A stretch of 56,320 nt of DNA. Origin: Acidobacteriaceae bacterium (GTDB taxonomy: Bacteria > Acidobacteriota > Terriglobia > Bryobacterales > Bryobacteraceae). The translations under genes were made by a program, and so were the position numbers. Under the pieces are notes generated by a model, which searched no databases, was not told the DNA's origin, and saw nothing but the letters and a program-made list of their open reading frames with translations. Positions within the stretch are counted from its first letter, which is position 1. Each line of letters opens with the position of its first letter. The DNA is taken from assembly GCA_019233755.1 (NCBI GenBank), contig JAFAMD010000049.1, forward strand, positions 1 to 56,320, read 5' to 3'. Shown in pieces: positions 1 through 11,103 of this stretch.

Positions 1-99
1 GAGCGCGTACTCAAGGAGCTGGCGGGGGTGAGTAACGAGGAGATCCGCAAGCTTTACGAGCAGGGTGTGCTGGTACGCGACAAGACCCTGCCGAATTAG
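1..99 (+). CDS. CaiB/BaiF (family III) CoA-transferase, C-terminal end only
   Basis: The open frame runs in from the left edge and stops at TAG 97-99, leaving the last 32 residues of a protein. The tail reads as a short helix of the type LKELxGxSxEEIxxLxxxGV. That is the usual C-terminus of family III CoA-transferases, which move CoA between carboxylic acids. Only the tail is visible, so substrate and active site cannot be judged. It converges on yjbQ, with hairpins in between. Alternative: another protein with a similar helical tail. Confidence 0.55.
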   Translation, partial: ERVLKELAGVSNEEIRKLYEQGVLVRDKTLPN

Positions 100-118
100 G
101 GGTCCGCAAGAACTAAAG

Positions 119-180
119 GGTGGGTGTGTCCCACCTGCCCTTCAAGCATGAGCGCTTTTTGGGCGCTCGTACTGCTTTTT
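119..180 (+). terminator. Two stem-loops, the second followed by a T-run
   Basis: GGTGGG (119-124) pairs with CCCACC (130-135). GAGCGC (150-155) pairs with GCGCTC (163-168), and a T-run follows at 176-180. They lie between the convergent CoA-transferase and yjbQ genes. The second is a plausible intrinsic terminator for the upstream gene, although the T-run starts about 7 nt after the stem. Nothing else is evident between 181 and 326. Confidence 0.45.
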
Positions 181-326
181 GACCAGGCTGAATTGCTTCG
201 CGATTGGTAAGGCTCGGCCGAAGATGTCGAGGGCGAAGCGCTTCTGTGGATCATTTACGAATCAGTTCAGAGTGTTTGGCCCAGCGCACAAGTCAACCGC
301 GGGCTGCACCCGTCACCGCCGCTACG

Positions 327-752
327 CTACTCGCCGATCACCTTTATAAGGATGCGCTTGGGTCGGCGGCCATCGAACTCGCCATAGAAAATCTGCTCCC
401 AAGGCCCGAAGTCGAGGCGCCCGTTGGTGATCGCCACAACCACTTCCCGGCCCATCACCTGCCGCTTCAAATGCGCGTCAGCGTTGTCTTCTCCGGTACG
501 GTTGTGCTGGTACTGCGAAACCGGTTCATGCGGAGCCAGTTGCTCGAGCCATTTGTCGTAGTCGCGATGCAGCCCGGATTCGTCATCGTTGATGAACACT
601 GACGCAGTAATGTGCATCGCGTTTACCAGCACCAGGCCCTCCTTGACCCCGCTTTCGCGCAGGCACTCCTCCACTTGACCCGTGATGTTGATAAACGCCC
701 GCCGCGTCGGCACCTCGAACCAAAGCTCTTTGCGATAACTCTTCATCGTCAA
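327..752 (-). CDS. YjbQ/UPF0047 family protein
   Basis: A 141-aa protein of the usual length for the YjbQ family, whose members are annotated as secondary thiamine-phosphate synthases; the true role is unsettled. Family features visible are the H47-I-T-A-S strand, the acidic NDDESG loop after it, the DNADAHLKR segment, and the C-terminal FDGRRPKR stretch before the last beta strand. The protein is cytosolic and would form the compact family fold. It starts 11 nt after gltD and ends the gltB-gltD-yjbQ run, so co-transcription is likely, although I see no functional link to glutamate synthase. A second in-frame ATG two codons downstream (MKSY) is an equally good start. Confidence 0.88.
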   Translation of the reverse strand: MTMKSYRKELWFEVPTRRAFINITGQVEECLRESGVKEGLVLVNAMHITASVFINDDESGLHRDYDKWLEQLAPHEPVSQYQHNRTGEDNADAHLKRQVMGREVVVAITNGRLDFGPWEQIFYGEFDGRRPKRILIKVIGE

Positions 753-763
753 CCGCCGGCTCT

Positions 764-2188
764 TTACATCGGGAGCTGACTGGATCCAGTCAGGAATTTA
801 TCGATGTGATGCGCAGCCTTGCGGCCCTCCGCAATCGCCCACACAACCAGCGATTGACCGCGGCGTGCATCTCCTGCCGAGAAAACACCTTTGAGGGAAC
901 TCATGTAGCTCTCGTCCGTCAGCACATTGCCGCGCGCATCAAGAGCAAGCGGCAGCTCTTGCAGCAAACCCTTGCGTATAGGTCCGGAGAAACCGATAGC
1001 AATCAGTACCAGGTCTGCATCCAGATAAAACTCACTATCCGGAACTCGTTCTAGCGCCGGTTTCGGACCCACGCGGACGCAATGCAATTTGCGCACGTTG
1101 CCCTGCTCGTCGCCGCTGAAATGCGTCGTCAGCACCGACCACTCACGATAGCCGCCTTCCTCATGTGCCGCTTCCATACGAAGCTGCAGCGGCCAAAGCG
1201 GCCACGGCGTCGTTTCGTGCCGCGCGTCGGGCGGCATGGGATGTATCTGCAGTTGATGAACCGAAGCGGCCTTCTGCCGGTGCGCGGTTCCGAGGCAATC
1301 TACTCCTGTATCGCCGCCACCGATAATCACGACATGCTTCCCGGTGGCGAGGATTTCTTCGGATTGCGGGACCTTATCGCCCGCGCCGCGGCGATTCTGC
1401 TGAACCAGGTAGTCCATCGCGAAATGGATTCCGTTCAACTCGCGTCCCGGAATCGGCAGCTCGCGCGGCTGCTCGGCGCCTACGGCGAGCAACACGGCAT
1501 CATAGCTGCGCTGAAACTGCTCGCCGGTGATACTCGATCCGACGTGCACACCTGTCCGGAACTCTATCCCTTCGGCGCGAAGCTGTTCCAGCCGGCGATC
1601 CAAGGGAAACTTCTCCATTTTGAAGTCGGGAATGCCGTAGCGCAGCAATCCCCCGATGCGGTCTTCTTTCTCGAAAACCGTGACCGAATGCCCGGCCCGG
1701 TTCAACTGTTGCGCGGCGGCGAGACCCGCCGGACCCGAACCCACGATTGCGACCTTCTTTCCGCTGCGCCTGCGCGGCGGTTCCGGCTGCACCCAACCTT
1801 CCTGGAAACCACGATCGATGATGTACTGCTCTACCGCCTTGATCGTGACGGCTTTGTCATTGATACCCAACACGCAGGCTGCTTCGCAGGGCGCGGGACA
1901 AATACGTCCCGTAAACTCCGGGAAATTGTTCGTAGCGTGCAGCGCTCTTAGCGCTTCGCGCCAGCGATCCCGGTAGACCAGATCGTTCCAGTCCGGTATG
2001 AGGTTGTTAACCGGGCAGCCGGTATGACAGAACGGTACGCCGCAATCCATGCACCGCGCTGCCTGTTGTTGCAGCTTCTGCGCCGGGAAATCCTGGTACA
2101 CCTCAAACCAATCGTTCACCCGCTCCAGCACCGGCCTGCGCTCGGGCGTCTCCCGCGTGTACTCCAAAAAACCTGTTACTTTCGCCAT
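764..2188 (-). CDS. gltD: Glutamate synthase (NADPH) small subunit
   Basis: The 474-aa beta subunit of GOGAT passes electrons from NAD(P)H through FAD and Fe-S clusters to GltB. The N-terminal part carries the double Cys clusters [14 protein letters not shown] and CPAPCEAAC that hold 4Fe-4S centres. A first Rossmann motif ([10 protein letters not shown]) binds FAD, and a second ([10 protein letters not shown]) binds the nicotinamide cofactor. The C-terminal FSAGDARRG motif also contacts FAD. Length is standard. It starts 3 nt after the gltB stop, so translation is probably coupled. No truncation or missing ligand is seen. Confidence 0.97.
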   Translation of the reverse strand: MAKVTGFLEYTRETPERRPVLERVNDWFEVYQDFPAQKLQQQAARCMDCGVPFCHTGCPVNNLIPDWNDLVYRDRWREALRALHATNNFPEFTGRICPAPCEAACVLGINDKAVTIKAVEQYIIDRGFQEGWVQPEPPRRRSGKKVAIVGSGPAGLAAAQQLNRAGHSVTVFEKEDRIGGLLRYGIPDFKMEKFPLDRRLEQLRAEGIEFRTGVHVGSSITGEQFQRSYDAVLLAVGAEQPRELPIPGRELNGIHFAMDYLVQQNRRGAGDKVPQSEEILATGKHVVIIGGGDTGVDCLGTAHRQKAASVHQLQIHPMPPDARHETTPWPLWPLQLRMEAAHEEGGYREWSVLTTHFSGDEQGNVRKLHCVRVGPKPALERVPDSEFYLDADLVLIAIGFSGPIRKGLLQELPLALDARGNVLTDESYMSSLKGVFSAGDARRGQSLVVWAIAEGRKAAHHIDKFLTGSSQLPM

Positions 2189-2191
2189 CGC

Positions 2192-5100
2192 CTATCGAGC
2201 CCGATCTCCTACCGCCACTGTGTGCGAAGTCAAAGGCACAGCCACCCGCTGCGCCTGCTGCTCTGCCTTCTTCTGCAGCACGCGCTTGTACTCCCGCGGG
2301 AACACCTTTACGAAATGTTTCAAATTATCGGACCAATGCTCGAGGATCCGCTTACCAAGCGGGCTCCCAGTGTAATCCACATGCCTGCTGATCAAGCTCT
2401 TGAGCAGCGCAATGTCTTCGCGCTCAAAGATCGGCTCGAGGTCCACGCCAGCCGGATTGCAGCGGACACGCACAAAATCGCCCTGCGGATCGAAGACGTA
2501 CGCGATACCGCCGCTCATGCCGGCCGCGAAGTTGCGGCCGGTTCTGCCCAGCACCACCACGGTGCCGCTGGTCATGTACTCGCACGCGTGATCGCCTACA
2601 CCTTCTACGATCGCCGTTGCGCCCGAGTTGCGTACTGCAAAGCGCTCGCCGGCCACGCCATTGAAATAAGCTTCGCCGCTGGTTGCGCCATATAGTACCG
2701 TGTTACCGATCAGGATGTTCTGTTCGGGTGCGAAGTCGGATCCCTTCGGCGGGAATACAACGATCCTTCCGCCTGAGAGCCCCTTGCCGACATAGTCGTT
2801 CGCATCGCCTTCAAGAGTCAGAGTGACGCCCTTTGCCAGGAACGCGCCGAAACTCTGGCCGGCCGATCCGTTCAGCCGAATTCGAATACTGTCGTCGGGC
2901 AATCCCTTCGAGCCGTGCTTCCGCGCAATCTCGCCGCTCAGCATGGCTCCAACGGTGCGATGAACATTGCGGACCGGTATCTCGAATTCGACCGGCGCTC
3001 CGCCTTCGATGGTGGCTTTGGAGCGCTCTAGCAGGCTGTGATCCAGCGCTTCATTCAAGCCGTGGTCCTGCGAAATGAGGCATCGGCGGCCCACGCGGCC
3101 GGGCACCTGTGGGTTATAAAGTATGTTCGAGAAATCGAGCCCGTGCGCCTTCCAGTGCTCGATCGCGGCCCGCAGTTCCAGCATGTCTACGCGCCCGATC
3201 ATCTCGTCCATCGTCCGGAAGCCCATCTTCGCCATCCACTGTCGAACCTCTTCCGCAATGAAGAAGAAGAAATTGATAACGTTTTCGGGCTTTCCTTCAA
3301 ACTTCTTTCGTAGCACCGGATCCTGGGTCGCAATACCCACCGGGCAGGTGTTCAGGTGACACTTGCGCATCATGATGCAGCCCATCGCTACCAGCGGGGC
3401 CGTGGAGAAACCGAACTCCTCCGCACCGAGCAGTGCCGCAATCGCAACATCGCGGCCGGTCTGCAGCTTGCCATCCACCTGGACGCGAATGCGGCTGCGC
3501 AGATCGTTCATGACAAGTACCTGCTGCGTCTCCGCGAGCCCCAGTTCCCACGGAATTCCGGCATGGCGGAGCGAAGTAAGCGGGGAAGCGCCGGTGCCGC
3601 CGTCATAACCGCTGATCAGCACAACGTCCGCGTGCGCCTTCGACACACCGGCCGCGACTGTGCCGACCCCAACTTCGGCAACCAACTTCACCGAGACGCG
3701 AGACGCAGGGTTGACGTTCTTCAGGTCGTAAATCAACTGTGCCAGATCTTCGATCGAATAAATATCGTGATGCGGCGGCGGCGAGATCAAGCCAACGCCA
3801 GGAATCGAGTGCCGCACGCGCGCAATTTCCGAATCCACCTTGTGACCCGGCAACTGACCGCCTTCTCCCGGCTTAGCGCCCTGCGCGATCTTGATCTGCA
3901 GTTCTTCCGCGTTCACCAGGTAATTGGTAGTGACGCCAAAACGGCCTGACGCGACCTGCTTGATCGCACTGCGCCTGGAATCGCCATTTGGCAGCGGGAC
4001 AAATCGGGCTTCGTCTTCCCCGCCCTCGCCGGTATTCGAGCGTCCGCCGATGCGGTTCATCGCGATGGCAAGCGTCTGGTGAGCTTCCATGCTGATCGAG
4101 CCGAATGACATGGCGCCCGTCGCGAACCGTTTGACGATCTCGCTCGCGGGCTCGACCTCGTCGAGCGAAATCGCATGCGGGATCGTTTTCAATTGCATCA
4201 GGCCGCGCAACGTGCAGAGTTCTCGATTCTGCTCGTCAATAAGCTTCGAGTATTCCTGGAAAGTCGCAAAGCTCTGCTGGCGCACCGAATGCTGGAGTTT
4301 GCTGACCGTGAGTGGGTTCAGCAGATGACGTTCGCCGCCGATACGGTATTGATAATTCCCGCCGATGGCCAGTTCCGGCTCGAAATCAGAGATTGGACGA
4401 AACGCGAATTCGTGCTTGGAGATCGCTTCTTTTGCGATAACATCCAGACCGACGCCTTCAATGCGTGAGGCCGTACCGGTGAAGTATTGATCAATGAGAC
4501 CCTTGTTGAGTCCGATCGCCTCGAACACCTGGGCGCCGCGATAGCTTTGCAGCGTCGAGATGCCCATCTTCGAGAAGACCTTTAGAAGTCCCTTGTCGAC
4601 CGCCTTGATGTAATTTTTTACTGCGGTCTCGGGTGTGATGCCGTTCGGCAATTCGCCGGAAGCAGCCAGCTCCTCAATGCTCTCGATCGCGAGATAGGGG
4701 TTAATCGCGCTGGCGCCGTAACCGATCAAGAGGCAATAGTGCATGATCTCGCGCGGTTCGCCTGATTCGATAATCAGTGCAACGCCGGTACGCGTGCCCT
4801 CGCGAACGAGATGATTGTGCACCGCCGTGAGCGCCAGCAGAGACGGAATCGGAGCGAACTCTTCGTCAATGCCGCGGTCAGAAAGAATCAGCAGTGTGTA
4901 ACCCGCTTTGATGGCGAGCGAGGCGCGGCGGCACAGGCCGTCGAGCGCACGCTTCAAACCGGCTTCGCCTTCGAGCACGCTGAAAATGGTCGGCAGTGTC
5001 GAGGCCAGCAGGTCGCCGCGCGAGACGCGACGCAGCTTTTCGAGATCGCGGTTCGTCAGAACCGGGTGCGGCATCTTGAGCGTGTGGCAGTTCTCGGGAT

Positions 5101-6784
5101 CTTCACTGAGAATGTTCCGCTCATGACCGATGTAGCTCGTCAGTGACATCACGAGCTCTTCGCGAATCGGATCAATGGGCGGATTGGTTACCTGCGCGAA
5201 GAGTTGCTTGAAGTAATTAAACAGCGACTGCGGCTTATCGGAAAGACAAGCGAGCGGTGTATCGGTTCCCATGGAACCGACCGGCTCCTGTCCCTCGGCC
5301 GACATCGGCGTGATCAGCAGACGGATATCTTCATCCGTGTAGCCGAAGCAGCGCTGGCGCATCAGCACGGTTTCATGATCGGAGCCCTGCACGCGGACCG
5401 GCTCAGGCAGCGCTTCGAGCGTAATCTGATTCTCTTCAAGCCACTTCCCATACGGCTGCCGCGTTGCAAGCTGGTGCTTAATCTCCTCGTCGGGAACAAT
5501 GCGCCCTTCCTCGAGGTCGACGAGCAGCATCTTGCCCGGCTGCAGGCGGCCCTTGTACTCGATTTCCTCGGCTTCGAAGGGCAGAACACCGGTTTCGGAG
5601 GCCATCACCAGCAGACCGTCTTTGGTGATGAGATAGCGCGCCGGCCGCAGGCCGTTGCGATCGAGCGTGGCTCCAATGAGCTTGCCATCGGTAAACGCCA
5701 CTGCGGCGGGACCGTCCCACGGCTCCATCAACGATGCGTGGTACTCATAGAACGCACGCTTCTCCGCCGACATGGTTACATCCGCATCCCACGCTTCCGG
5801 AATGAGCATGGCCATCACGTGCGGCAAGGAACGCCCGCTCAGCGTGAGCATTTCCACGGCGTTGTCGAGTGCGGCCGAATCGCTCACACCCGGCTGAATG
5901 ATGGGGAACAGCTTCTTGATATCCGGGAAGTAAGGCGAGGCCATCGCCGACTCGCGCGCGTTCATCCAGTTTGTGTTGCCGCGAACCGTGTTGATTTCGC
6001 CGTTGTGGCACAGGTAGCGGAAGGGATGCGCGAGCTGCCAGGTCGGGAACGTGTTCGTCGAAAACCGCTGGTGGACAAGGCACATGGCGCTCTTCGTCGC
6101 CGGATCGAGCAGCTCGTTATAGAACTCCCCGATCTGCGTTGCCAGCAGCAGTCCTTTATAGATAATGGTTCGCGAAGAGAACGACGGAAGGTAGAAGAAG
6201 CTCTTCTCGCGCATATCCGACGCGGCGACGGCCGCTTCGACGCGCTTGCGAACCAGGAACAACTTGCGTTCGAACTCGTCCTGGCTGAGATCGGCGGGGG
6301 ATTCGACGAAAAACTGCTCGATATACGGCTGGGAGGCGCGCGCCACTCGCCCGATGGCGTCGACGTCGACCGGCGTATCGCGCCAGCCTAGAACGGTCAA
6401 GCCTTCTTCCCGCGAGATCTTTTCCAGCAGGCCTTCACAGGCGAGCCGCTGCTGCCGCTCGACCGGGAGAAAACACATGGCGATGCCGTACTTGCCGGGC
6501 GCGGGTAGTGAAAACCCGAGGGCTTTTACTTCACGAGCGAAAAACTCATGCGGAATCTGAATGAGAATGCCGGCGCCGTCGCCGGTTTCGGCATCGCAGC
6601 CGCAAGCGCCACGGTGCTGCAGGTTAAGCAGGATTTCGAGACCCTTGAGAACGATATCGTGCGACGCTTCGCCCTTGATGTTGACAACAAAACCGATGCC
6701 GCAGGCATCGTGCTCGTTTGCGGGGTCATACAACCCCTGCGCGGTGGGTAACTGGTTGGCGGTATCGACTGGGTACACTTCCAT
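2192..6784 (-). CDS. gltB: Glutamate synthase large subunit
   Basis: The 1530-aa alpha subunit makes two glutamates from glutamine and 2-oxoglutarate. An N-terminal class II amidotransferase domain begins at Cys28 (ACGIGF), which is exposed after propeptide removal. The central FMN/2-oxoglutarate domain includes GGEDEAR and the 3Fe-4S motif C-x5-C-x4-C (ligands in [11 protein letters not shown]). The C-terminal GxGxG domain is complete. The open frame extends upstream to 6865, but a strong promoter sits inside that extension (6816-6844), so ATG 6784 is preferred. GTG 6778 is also possible because GAGGAG at 6785-6790 abuts the ATG and is better spaced for the GTG. Divergent from a LysR gene, as gltA is from gltC in Bacillus. 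Confidence 0.97.
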   Translation of the reverse strand: MEVYPVDTANQLPTAQGLYDPANEHDACGIGFVVNIKGEASHDIVLKGLEILLNLQHRGACGCDAETGDGAGILIQIPHEFFAREVKALGFSLPAPGKYGIAMCFLPVERQQRLACEGLLEKISREEGLTVLGWRDTPVDVDAIGRVARASQPYIEQFFVESPADLSQDEFERKLFLVRKRVEAAVAASDMREKSFFYLPSFSSRTIIYKGLLLATQIGEFYNELLDPATKSAMCLVHQRFSTNTFPTWQLAHPFRYLCHNGEINTVRGNTNWMNARESAMASPYFPDIKKLFPIIQPGVSDSAALDNAVEMLTLSGRSLPHVMAMLIPEAWDADVTMSAEKRAFYEYHASLMEPWDGPAAVAFTDGKLIGATLDRNGLRPARYLITKDGLLVMASETGVLPFEAEEIEYKGRLQPGKMLLVDLEEGRIVPDEEIKHQLATRQPYGKWLEENQITLEALPEPVRVQGSDHETVLMRQRCFGYTDEDIRLLITPMSAEGQEPVGSMGTDTPLACLSDKPQSLFNYFKQLFAQVTNPPIDPIREELVMSLTSYIGHERNILSEDPENCHTLKMPHPVLTNRDLEKLRRVSRGDLLASTLPTIFSVLEGEAGLKRALDGLCRRASLAIKAGYTLLILSDRGIDEEFAPIPSLLALTAVHNHLVREGTRTGVALIIESGEPREIMHYCLLIGYGASAINPYLAIESIEELAASGELPNGITPETAVKNYIKAVDKGLLKVFSKMGISTLQSYRGAQVFEAIGLNKGLIDQYFTGTASRIEGVGLDVIAKEAISKHEFAFRPISDFEPELAIGGNYQYRIGGERHLLNPLTVSKLQHSVRQQSFATFQEYSKLIDEQNRELCTLRGLMQLKTIPHAISLDEVEPASEIVKRFATGAMSFGSISMEAHQTLAIAMNRIGGRSNTGEGGEDEARFVPLPNGDSRRSAIKQVASGRFGVTTNYLVNAEELQIKIAQGAKPGEGGQLPGHKVDSEIARVRHSIPGVGLISPPPHHDIYSIEDLAQLIYDLKNVNPASRVSVKLVAEVGVGTVAAGVSKAHADVVLISGYDGGTGASPLTSLRHAGIPWELGLAETQQVLVMNDLRSRIRVQVDGKLQTGRDVAIAALLGAEEFGFSTAPLVAMGCIMMRKCHLNTCPVGIATQDPVLRKKFEGKPENVINFFFFIAEEVRQWMAKMGFRTMDEMIGRVDMLELRAAIEHWKAHGLDFSNILYNPQVPGRVGRRCLISQDHGLNEALDHSLLERSKATIEGGAPVEFEIPVRNVHRTVGAMLSGEIARKHGSKGLPDDSIRIRLNGSAGQSFGAFLAKGVTLTLEGDANDYVGKGLSGGRIVVFPPKGSDFAPEQNILIGNTVLYGATSGEAYFNGVAGERFAVRNSGATAIVEGVGDHACEYMTSGTVVVLGRTGRNFAAGMSGGIAYVFDPQGDFVRVRCNPAGVDLEPIFEREDIALLKSLISRHVDYTGSPLGKRILEHWSDNLKHFVKVFPREYKRVLQKKAEQQAQRVAVPLTSHTVAVGDRAR

Positions 6785-6815
6785 CTCCTCGAGACGAATG
6801 GAGGGATAAGGTTCA

Positions 6816-6844
6816 AGTATAGCGACCAACGCACTATCGGTCAA
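6816..6844 (-). promoter_or_regulatory. gltB promoter with an internal dyad
   Basis: On the minus strand, -35 TTGACC (6839-6844), a 17-nt spacer and -10 TATACT (6816-6821) form a near-consensus housekeeping promoter. Transcription would begin near 6809, about 25 nt before the gltB start. The spacer holds a dyad, ATAG-N11-CTAT (6819-6837), of the size bound by LysR proteins. The adjacent divergent LysR regulator could act there. The promoter is read directly; operator function is inference. Confidence 0.7.
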
Positions 6845-6899
6845 ATTGAATTTGCATCCTCGCAATATCGATTTTTCTTATGGTATAGTTTCTGGAGTC

Positions 6900-7796
6900 G
6901 TGACTTTCGAGAATCTCCGTCTGATTCGCGATGTAGTGCATCATCGCAGCGTCAGCAAAGCCGCCCGGCTCAACGATATCAGCCAATCGGCGGCCAGTCA
7001 GGCTTTGCAGGAAGCCGAACGGGAACTAGGTGTTCCCCTATTCGATCGCAGCACCCGGCCGCTCACGATTACGCCGGCGGGCAAGCTGTATGCCGAATAC
7101 TGCCGCGACGTCTTGCGCCGGCACGAAGAAGTACGCGCCTCGCTCGATTCGCTCAGCAAGCGTGCGAGCGGCGTAGCGCGGCTGGCGGCGATCTATTCAG
7201 TCGGGCTTTCGGAGATGTCCCAGATCGAGGCGCGATTTGCAGCGCGCTTCCCGGATGGCGAACTGCAGGTTTCCTATCTGCGGCCGGAGCGCGTGTGGGA
7301 AGCAGTGGAACTGGATCAGGCGGATCTCGGATTGATGAGCTATGCCGAATCGTCGCGTGAAGTAATTGCCCTGCCCTGGCGGGATGAAGAGATGGTGGTG
7401 GCGGTCGCCGCGCAACATCCACTGGCGCTCCGCGAGGCGATTGTGGCCCAGGATCTCGACTGTGAAACGTTTGTCGGCTTCGACGATGATCTTCCGATTC
7501 AGGACCAGATTGAGCGGTATCTGCGCGACTACAAAGTAAATGTGGACATAGCGCTGCGCTTCGACAATCTGCAAATGATCAAGGAGGCAGTGGCGCATGG
7601 CGCCGGTATCAGCATTATGCCGGAGCGTGTGATGCGCGAAGACATCGAGCAAGGACGGCTGGTGGGCCTGCGGCTGCAGCCGGCCGAGCTCTTCCGACCG
7701 GTACGGATTGTCCACCGGCGGCGCAAAGTCTTCAGTGATGTTACGGCCGGCTTGCTCGCCATGCTGCGCGAAGAAGAGCAGACGAACGCGGCATAA
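6900..7796 (+). CDS. LysR-family transcriptional regulator (GltC-like position)
   Basis: A 298-aa regulator of standard LysR length. The N-terminal winged HTH (about residues 2-60) has the hallmark SVSKAARLNDISQSAASQAL and LFDRSTRPL segments. A periplasmic-binding-like effector domain follows. It is divergent from gltB, and the gltB promoter lies between them, so control of glutamate synthase is likely, as with Bacillus GltC; the effector is unknown. GTG 6900 is chosen because TFENLRLIRD is the family N-terminus. The frame is open back to TTG 6846, but that would place the start inside the shared promoter. TATAGT at 6884-6889 implies a very short leader. GGAG is only 2 nt from the GTG. Confidence 0.9.
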   Translation: MTFENLRLIRDVVHHRSVSKAARLNDISQSAASQALQEAERELGVPLFDRSTRPLTITPAGKLYAEYCRDVLRRHEEVRASLDSLSKRASGVARLAAIYSVGLSEMSQIEARFAARFPDGELQVSYLRPERVWEAVELDQADLGLMSYAESSREVIALPWRDEEMVVAVAAQHPLALREAIVAQDLDCETFVGFDDDLPIQDQIERYLRDYKVNVDIALRFDNLQMIKEAVAHGAGISIMPERVMREDIEQGRLVGLRLQPAELFRPVRIVHRRRKVFSDVTAGLLAMLREEEQTNAA

Positions 7797-7878
7797 GTGT
7801 CGCGTACATTTGAGACTCGATATACTCGCTGTTTGCTGAAAACCCCCTTCGCAAGACCGGCTTGCGTCTGTGTGACGC

Positions 7879-10656
7879 ATGGCTGACCGATACATTGGTA
7901 CCAGAGAACGCAGTGGCCGCGGCGGATGCTTTTCGCTGATTCTCGCGCTCGTTGTCTTACTGCTGTGCTCGCGCTTCATCGCCAGCACGCTCATCGACTA
8001 TGAGTGGTGGAAAGGCCTTCACCAGGTGGATACCTGGTTCGCCCTGTGGCTGTACGGCACGCTTCCCGTTTTAGCGGCGATCGTCCTGTTCTTTATCGTC
8101 TTTTGGCTTGCTTACAAAACCGGCATGCGGCGCAGGGTCGAAACCCCGCTCTTCGGCCTGTTGAAACGCAAGTATGTGACTTGGATCGCAGCCGCAGTTC
8201 TGGCCATACTCGCGATCGTAGCCGGCTCCGCCACCGTCGACAACTGGACCATCGTGCGCTATGTAGGGGGATTAAGAGTGCCTCCTCATACGGAGTACGT
8301 GGATCCGATCTTCCATAGACCGCTACACTTCTATTTCTTCGGCCTGCCCTTCTACGAAACGCTGCTGCGCGTGGTGCTGGTATGCGCGGTTTTAGGGCTC
8401 CTGATCCACTGGGTTGCGGCGCACGCGGAGAAGCTGAGCCGGCAGATCCCGGACTTCCGCAATCCCACAGGGCAGTTCCAGTTCGAACCGATGTCGCTGC
8501 GCGAAGCTTTCGACGCTACTTTCGTTCGGCTGGCGATTGCGATTCTGCTCGCCGGGATCGCGGTGAAGATCTACCTGAACCGTTTCGATCTGTTGTTTCA
8601 GGATCATGGGCAATTTCTGGTGGGCGTAAATTGGCTCGCTGACCACGTTGTTCTGCCTCTGCAGTGGTGCGAAATCCTGGCAGCGGTGCTCGGCGCGGTG
8701 CTCGTGCTTTTGAAAAAGGGCCGGTGGGCGCTGGTTCTGCTGCTGATTGTGCCTGTGCGGCTCATTCTGCCGGGCGTAATCGAGAGCTTGTATGTGAGGC
8801 CTAATGAACTGGCCCTTGAGAAACCATACATTCAGCACCACATCGATGCGACCCGCGCGGCGTACGGACTGAAGGAACGGGTAAAGGAGACAACGCTCGA
8901 GGCAGTGCCCGAGACTCCGATCGACTATGCGAAGCACCAGGCGGTGCTGGACAACGTGCGGTTATGGGATTGGCGGGCGTTTCACGACACGATTTCGCAG
9001 ATCCAGCCGCTGCGTCCGTACGTCTACATGGACACCGATGTCGACCGCTATACGATTGATGGGCGGCTGCGCCAAGTGCTGATTTCGGCGCGCGAGTTGG
9101 ACATCCGCCAGTTGGGCGAAGCGCAGAGCCGCTGGATCAACCCCCATCTGATCTACACGCACGGATACGGAGTGGTAATGGCGGAGGCGAACCGGATCAC
9201 GCCGGATGGCCTGCCGCTGTTATTCATCAAAGATGCGCCGTCGGTGGTCACGACCAAGAGCCTGAAGTTTACGAGGCCGGAGATCTACTTCAGCGAACAG
9301 GCGCACGAGCCGGTGTACGTGGACACGGCACAGCAGGAATTTAATTATCCATCCGGGTCAGAGAGCGTGTACACGACGTATGAAAGCGAGGGTGGAGTGC
9401 CGCTTTCCTCGCCGCTGATGCGGCTCGCGGCGGCGGTAAACTACGGCGACATCAACGTATTGCTGACATCGTACCTGAACGACAAAAGCCGGATGATGAT
9501 CCACCGACCCATTCAGGAACGCGTTTCGACATTGGCCCCGTTTTTGACCTGGGATACGGACCCGTGCATAGTGCTCACGCAGTCGGGCCACCTGGTGTGG
9601 ATTGTGGACGGGTACATGTCGTCGAGCGCGCATCCGTATTCGCGTGAGCTTTCCTTGGGCGACGGGCCGGTGAACTATATCCGCAACTCCGTGAAGGCGA
9701 CGATTGATGCGTATAGCGGCGAGACGAATTTCTACGTGTTCGCTCCGAACGATGTGCTGATTCAGGCGTACTCGCGGCTCTTCCCGACATTATTCAAGCC
9801 GGCATCGGCGATGCCGGCAGACCTGCGCGAGCATGTGCGCTATCCGGAGATGCTGTTCAATGCACAGGCCGAGATCTACCGCACGTTCCATATGCGCGAC
9901 CCGGAGGCATTCTACAACCGAGCGGATTTGTGGGACCTTTCGAAGACGGCGGGTGCGGAGGGGACCACGTCTGTCTCGCCAACCTACGTAGTGGCGGCAC
10001 TCCCGGGCAGCAACACGGCCGAGTTTATGCTGCTTACGACGTTCACGCCGGCCAACAAAAACAACCTGGTAGGCGCGATGTACGCGCGATGCGATGGAGA
10101 GCACTTAGGCGAGCTGGTGTTCGAGCAGCTTTCGAAGCAGAACATCATTTTCGGGCCGATCCAGATTGACGCGCGCATCAACCAGGACCAGAACATCTCG
10201 AAAGACCTGACGTTGTGGAACCAGCAGGGATCGCAGGTCTTGCGCGGGCAGACGCTGGTGCTGCCGATCGACAACAGTTTTCTGTATGTCGAGCCAATCT
10301 ATATACAGGCGGCGCAGGCCAGCATGCCCCAGTTGAGAAAGGTCGCACTGGCAATGGGCAACCTGCTCGCATATGCCGATACTTACGAGCAGGCCCTCGC
10401 ACAATTGATACAAGAGGCCGGCGGCAACGCGCCCGCTCAGAAGTCAGCAAACCAGACGGCGGTCGCACAGCCGAGTCAGACGCCCGCCGCGGCGGGACAG
10501 ACACTTGCACCAAATGCGCAAGTGTCGACACCGGCTCTTCAGACCTTGCAGCAGATTCGCGATCACCTGCAGCGCTATCGCGAGCTGAGCGCGCAGGGCA
10601 AATGGGCAGAGGCGGGCAAAGAGCTGGACGCGATCCAGCAATTAGTGCAGAAGTAG
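7879..10656 (+). CDS. UPF0182 family membrane protein
   Basis: A 925-aa protein of the COG1615/UPF0182 type, function unknown. The N-terminal third holds about seven hydrophobic segments (near residues 14-34, 55-75, 92-112, 150-175, 215-235, 265-280 and 285-305). A large soluble domain with many aromatic and acidic residues follows, including segments such as INPHLIYTHGYG. The C-terminal 80 residues are low-complexity (Ala, Gln, Pro) and then form a charged helix, as is common in the family. It follows lysR by 82 nt on the same strand. No Shine-Dalgarno is evident before ATG 7879. The next gene converges with a 3-nt gap. Confidence 0.93.
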   Translation: MADRYIGTRERSGRGGCFSLILALVVLLLCSRFIASTLIDYEWWKGLHQVDTWFALWLYGTLPVLAAIVLFFIVFWLAYKTGMRRRVETPLFGLLKRKYVTWIAAAVLAILAIVAGSATVDNWTIVRYVGGLRVPPHTEYVDPIFHRPLHFYFFGLPFYETLLRVVLVCAVLGLLIHWVAAHAEKLSRQIPDFRNPTGQFQFEPMSLREAFDATFVRLAIAILLAGIAVKIYLNRFDLLFQDHGQFLVGVNWLADHVVLPLQWCEILAAVLGAVLVLLKKGRWALVLLLIVPVRLILPGVIESLYVRPNELALEKPYIQHHIDATRAAYGLKERVKETTLEAVPETPIDYAKHQAVLDNVRLWDWRAFHDTISQIQPLRPYVYMDTDVDRYTIDGRLRQVLISARELDIRQLGEAQSRWINPHLIYTHGYGVVMAEANRITPDGLPLLFIKDAPSVVTTKSLKFTRPEIYFSEQAHEPVYVDTAQQEFNYPSGSESVYTTYESEGGVPLSSPLMRLAAAVNYGDINVLLTSYLNDKSRMMIHRPIQERVSTLAPFLTWDTDPCIVLTQSGHLVWIVDGYMSSSAHPYSRELSLGDGPVNYIRNSVKATIDAYSGETNFYVFAPNDVLIQAYSRLFPTLFKPASAMPADLREHVRYPEMLFNAQAEIYRTFHMRDPEAFYNRADLWDLSKTAGAEGTTSVSPTYVVAALPGSNTAEFMLLTTFTPANKNNLVGAMYARCDGEHLGELVFEQLSKQNIIFGPIQIDARINQDQNISKDLTLWNQQGSQVLRGQTLVLPIDNSFLYVEPIYIQAAQASMPQLRKVALAMGNLLAYADTYEQALAQLIQEAGGNAPAQKSANQTAVAQPSQTPAAAGQTLAPNAQVSTPALQTLQQIRDHLQRYRELSAQGKWAEAGKELDAIQQLVQK

Positions 10657-10659
10657 AGA

Positions 10660-11103
10660 TTACTCAAGCGCCTCAAGGTCGGCAAGGTCCTTCAGCCTTC
10701 CACTCGCCATCTTGTTGGCCTTGAGGTCGTCGAAGCTAATCAACGGCAGGGGAACGCCATCCAAGGTGGCAGTGGCGCGCCTGGCGTAGCACTCCTCAAA
10801 ATCAACACCTGAGACGGAAGTCAATATTTCGATGCGAAGGGGTGGGACACCCATTCGAATGATTTGGTCCGGAACGGTGAATAACGTTTCTGTCGCGTTT
10901 TCAAACCCAAACGCCCGTAGGGCCTGGGTGAGCCTCACCGCATTCGGCTCGTTGCGGGCGACCCAGATATCGATGTTGCCCGTCGACCGGGAGTAGCCGT
11001 AGAAATTCACGGCGTAGCCGCCGACCAGCAGGTAGTCAACGCCGCTCGAGTTGAGCAACCTCAAGAACTCGCTGAAGTCGCGCGGTAGCCGGATCGTAGC
11101 CAT
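10660..11103 (-). CDS. Nucleotidyltransferase-fold protein (DUF6036/AbiEii-like)
   Basis: A 147-aa protein with the minimal nucleotidyltransferase core: VDYLLVGGYAVNFYGYSR followed by STGNIDIWV. Relatives usually read DxD at the metal site; here it is N43-I-D45, so one metal-binding Asp appears replaced by Asn. The frame opens further to 11190, but ATG 11103 (MATIRLPRDF) is the natural start. It overlaps the upstream 70-aa gene by 68 nt in another frame. This pairing resembles AbiEi/AbiEii or MNT/HEPN-type toxin-antitoxin modules, but neither toxicity nor neutralisation is shown by sequence. Confidence 0.75.
   Translation of the reverse strand: MATIRLPRDFSEFLRLLNSSGVDYLLVGGYAVNFYGYSRSTGNIDIWVARNEPNAVRLTQALRAFGFENATETLFTVPDQIIRMGVPPLRIEILTSVSGVDFEECYARRATATLDGVPLPLISFDDLKANKMASGRLKDLADLEALE

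Noticed and set aside
5204..6391. 395-aa plus-strand open frame
   Set aside because: Lies wholly inside gltB on the other strand; Arg/His/Gln-rich composition is typical of an antisense shadow and it matches no family.
7197..7994. 265-aa minus-strand open frame
   Set aside because: Covers the lysR 3' half and the UPF0182 start on the opposite strand; His/Arg-rich shadow.
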